From Burkholderiales bacterium (GTDB lineage: Bacteria; Pseudomonadota; Gammaproteobacteria; Burkholderiales; SG8-39): 5,685 nt of DNA. The notes under the pieces were generated by a model, which saw only the letters and a program-made list of their open reading frames with translations, made no database searches and was not told the origin of the DNA. The position numbers and the translations under genes are program-made. The stretch is taken from assembly GCA_027457185.1 (NCBI GenBank), contig DAIDTN010000080.1, forward strand, positions 1-5,685, in the 5' to 3' direction. Of this stretch, positions 5,186 to 5,685 are shown piece after piece (position 1 is the first letter of the stretch; every line of letters starts with the position of its first letter).

Positions 5186-5685
5186 GTGAGGGCTGATATC
5201 ACCGCCGTGCCGCCATTCTCTCCGCTCGTCGAATCTTGCTCTTCGCCCGGCCGCCTGCTGCGCTGCGGGCGCTTTGTGCTGCCGCTGGACCGGCCGCTCA
5301 TCATGGGCGTGGTCAACGTTACTCCGGATTCGTTTTCAGACGGCGGGCGCTTTCTCGACCCCGCCGCCGCCATCGCGCAGGCGCACAAGCTGGTTGAAGA
5401 AGGCGCAGATCTGATCGACCTCGGCGCGGAATCCAGCCGGCCGGGTGCGGCCGCGATGGTGAGCGCGGAGGAAGAACTGCGGCGCTTGCTGCCGGTGCTG
5501 CAGGGATTGCGCGACCTGCCGCTGTCGGTGGATACGGGCAAGCCCGAGGTGATGCGCGTCGTGCTGCTCGAGGGCGCGGCCATGATCAACGACATCAACG
5601 CCTTGCGCGCTCCCGGCGCGCTCGAGGTGGTGGCGGCCGCCGATGCCGCCGTGTGCCTGATGCACATGCAGGGCAGCCCCGGCAC
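5186..5685 (+). CDS. folP: Dihydropteroate synthase, N-terminal part (3' end outside the window)
   Basis: FolP joins para-aminobenzoate to 6-hydroxymethyl-dihydropterin pyrophosphate to make dihydropteroate in folate synthesis; it is the target of sulfonamides. About 166 residues are visible, reading open to the right edge. Seen, numbering from GTG 5186: the pterin-binding signature IMGVVNVTPDSFSDGG (M40-G54, with N44 equal to E. coli N22), GAESSRPGA (S84, R85 at E. coli T62, R63), SVDTGKPEV (D116 = D96), INDINAL (N135 = N115) and LMHMQGSPG. The fold is the first half of a TIM barrel. The start is uncertain. The frame opens after TGA at 5165-5167 and offers only GTG at 5186 and 5207 before the conserved CGRF-L-L-RP core; both give a longer N-terminus than E. 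coli, and neither has a well-spaced Shine-Dalgarno (TGAGGG at 5187-5192 lies 14 bases from 5207). It follows ftsH by 26 bases or so, probably in one transcript, as in E. coli. Confidence 0.93.
   Translation, partial: MRADITAVPPFSPLVESCSSPGRLLRCGRFVLPLDRPLIMGVVNVTPDSFSDGGRFLDPAAAIAQAHKLVEEGADLIDLGAESSRPGAAAMVSAEEELRRLLPVLQGLRDLPLSVDTGKPEVMRVVLLEGAAMINDINALRAPGALEVVAAADAAVCLMHMQGSPG

Overview
The window is a GC-rich stretch of chromosome holding a conserved housekeeping block. The order is carB (3' part), greA, yhbY (opposite strand), rlmE/ftsJ, ftsH and folP (5' part). This order and orientation, with yhbY inverted between greA and rlmE and folP behind ftsH, is familiar from gamma- and betaproteobacteria. 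The FtsH sequence (N-terminus MNNMFKNL, the C-terminal IIDEQYALARRLIEEN region), the GC-rich codon use and the CarB C-terminal pattern INGEVSLIVNTVDEKR-like point to a betaproteobacterium. I infer a Nitrosomonadales-like lineage, but I cannot fix a genus by eye.

Layout. Bases 1-1542 encode the second half of the large subunit of carbamoyl-phosphate synthetase; its first ~561 residues lie upstream of the window. A 109-base leader with three short inverted repeats precedes greA (1652-2128). greA and yhbY (complement of 2153-2503) converge on a small hairpin at 2137-2152 that may end both transcripts. yhbY and rlmE (2549-3169) diverge from a 45-base gap. After a 103-base gap comes ftsH (3273-5159), then folP from about 5186 to the right edge, where it is cut. 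There is no tRNA, rRNA, CRISPR array, insertion sequence or phage gene.

How the genes work together. carB feeds pyrimidine and arginine synthesis. greA rescues backtracked RNA polymerase. yhbY and rlmE both act on the maturing large ribosomal subunit. ftsH is the membrane AAA+ zinc protease. In E. coli the rlmE-ftsH pair is heat-shock linked, but I could not find a convincing sigma-32 promoter here. folP makes dihydropteroate for folate.

I see no undescribed multi-gene system. The points worth a second look are small: a greA leader in which one hairpin could mask the ribosome-binding site and another excludes it; loss of the second glycine of the GxxG loop in YhbY; three departures from usual FtsH core residues; a ten-codon upstream reading frame whose stop overlaps the ftsH start; and an unclear folP start.
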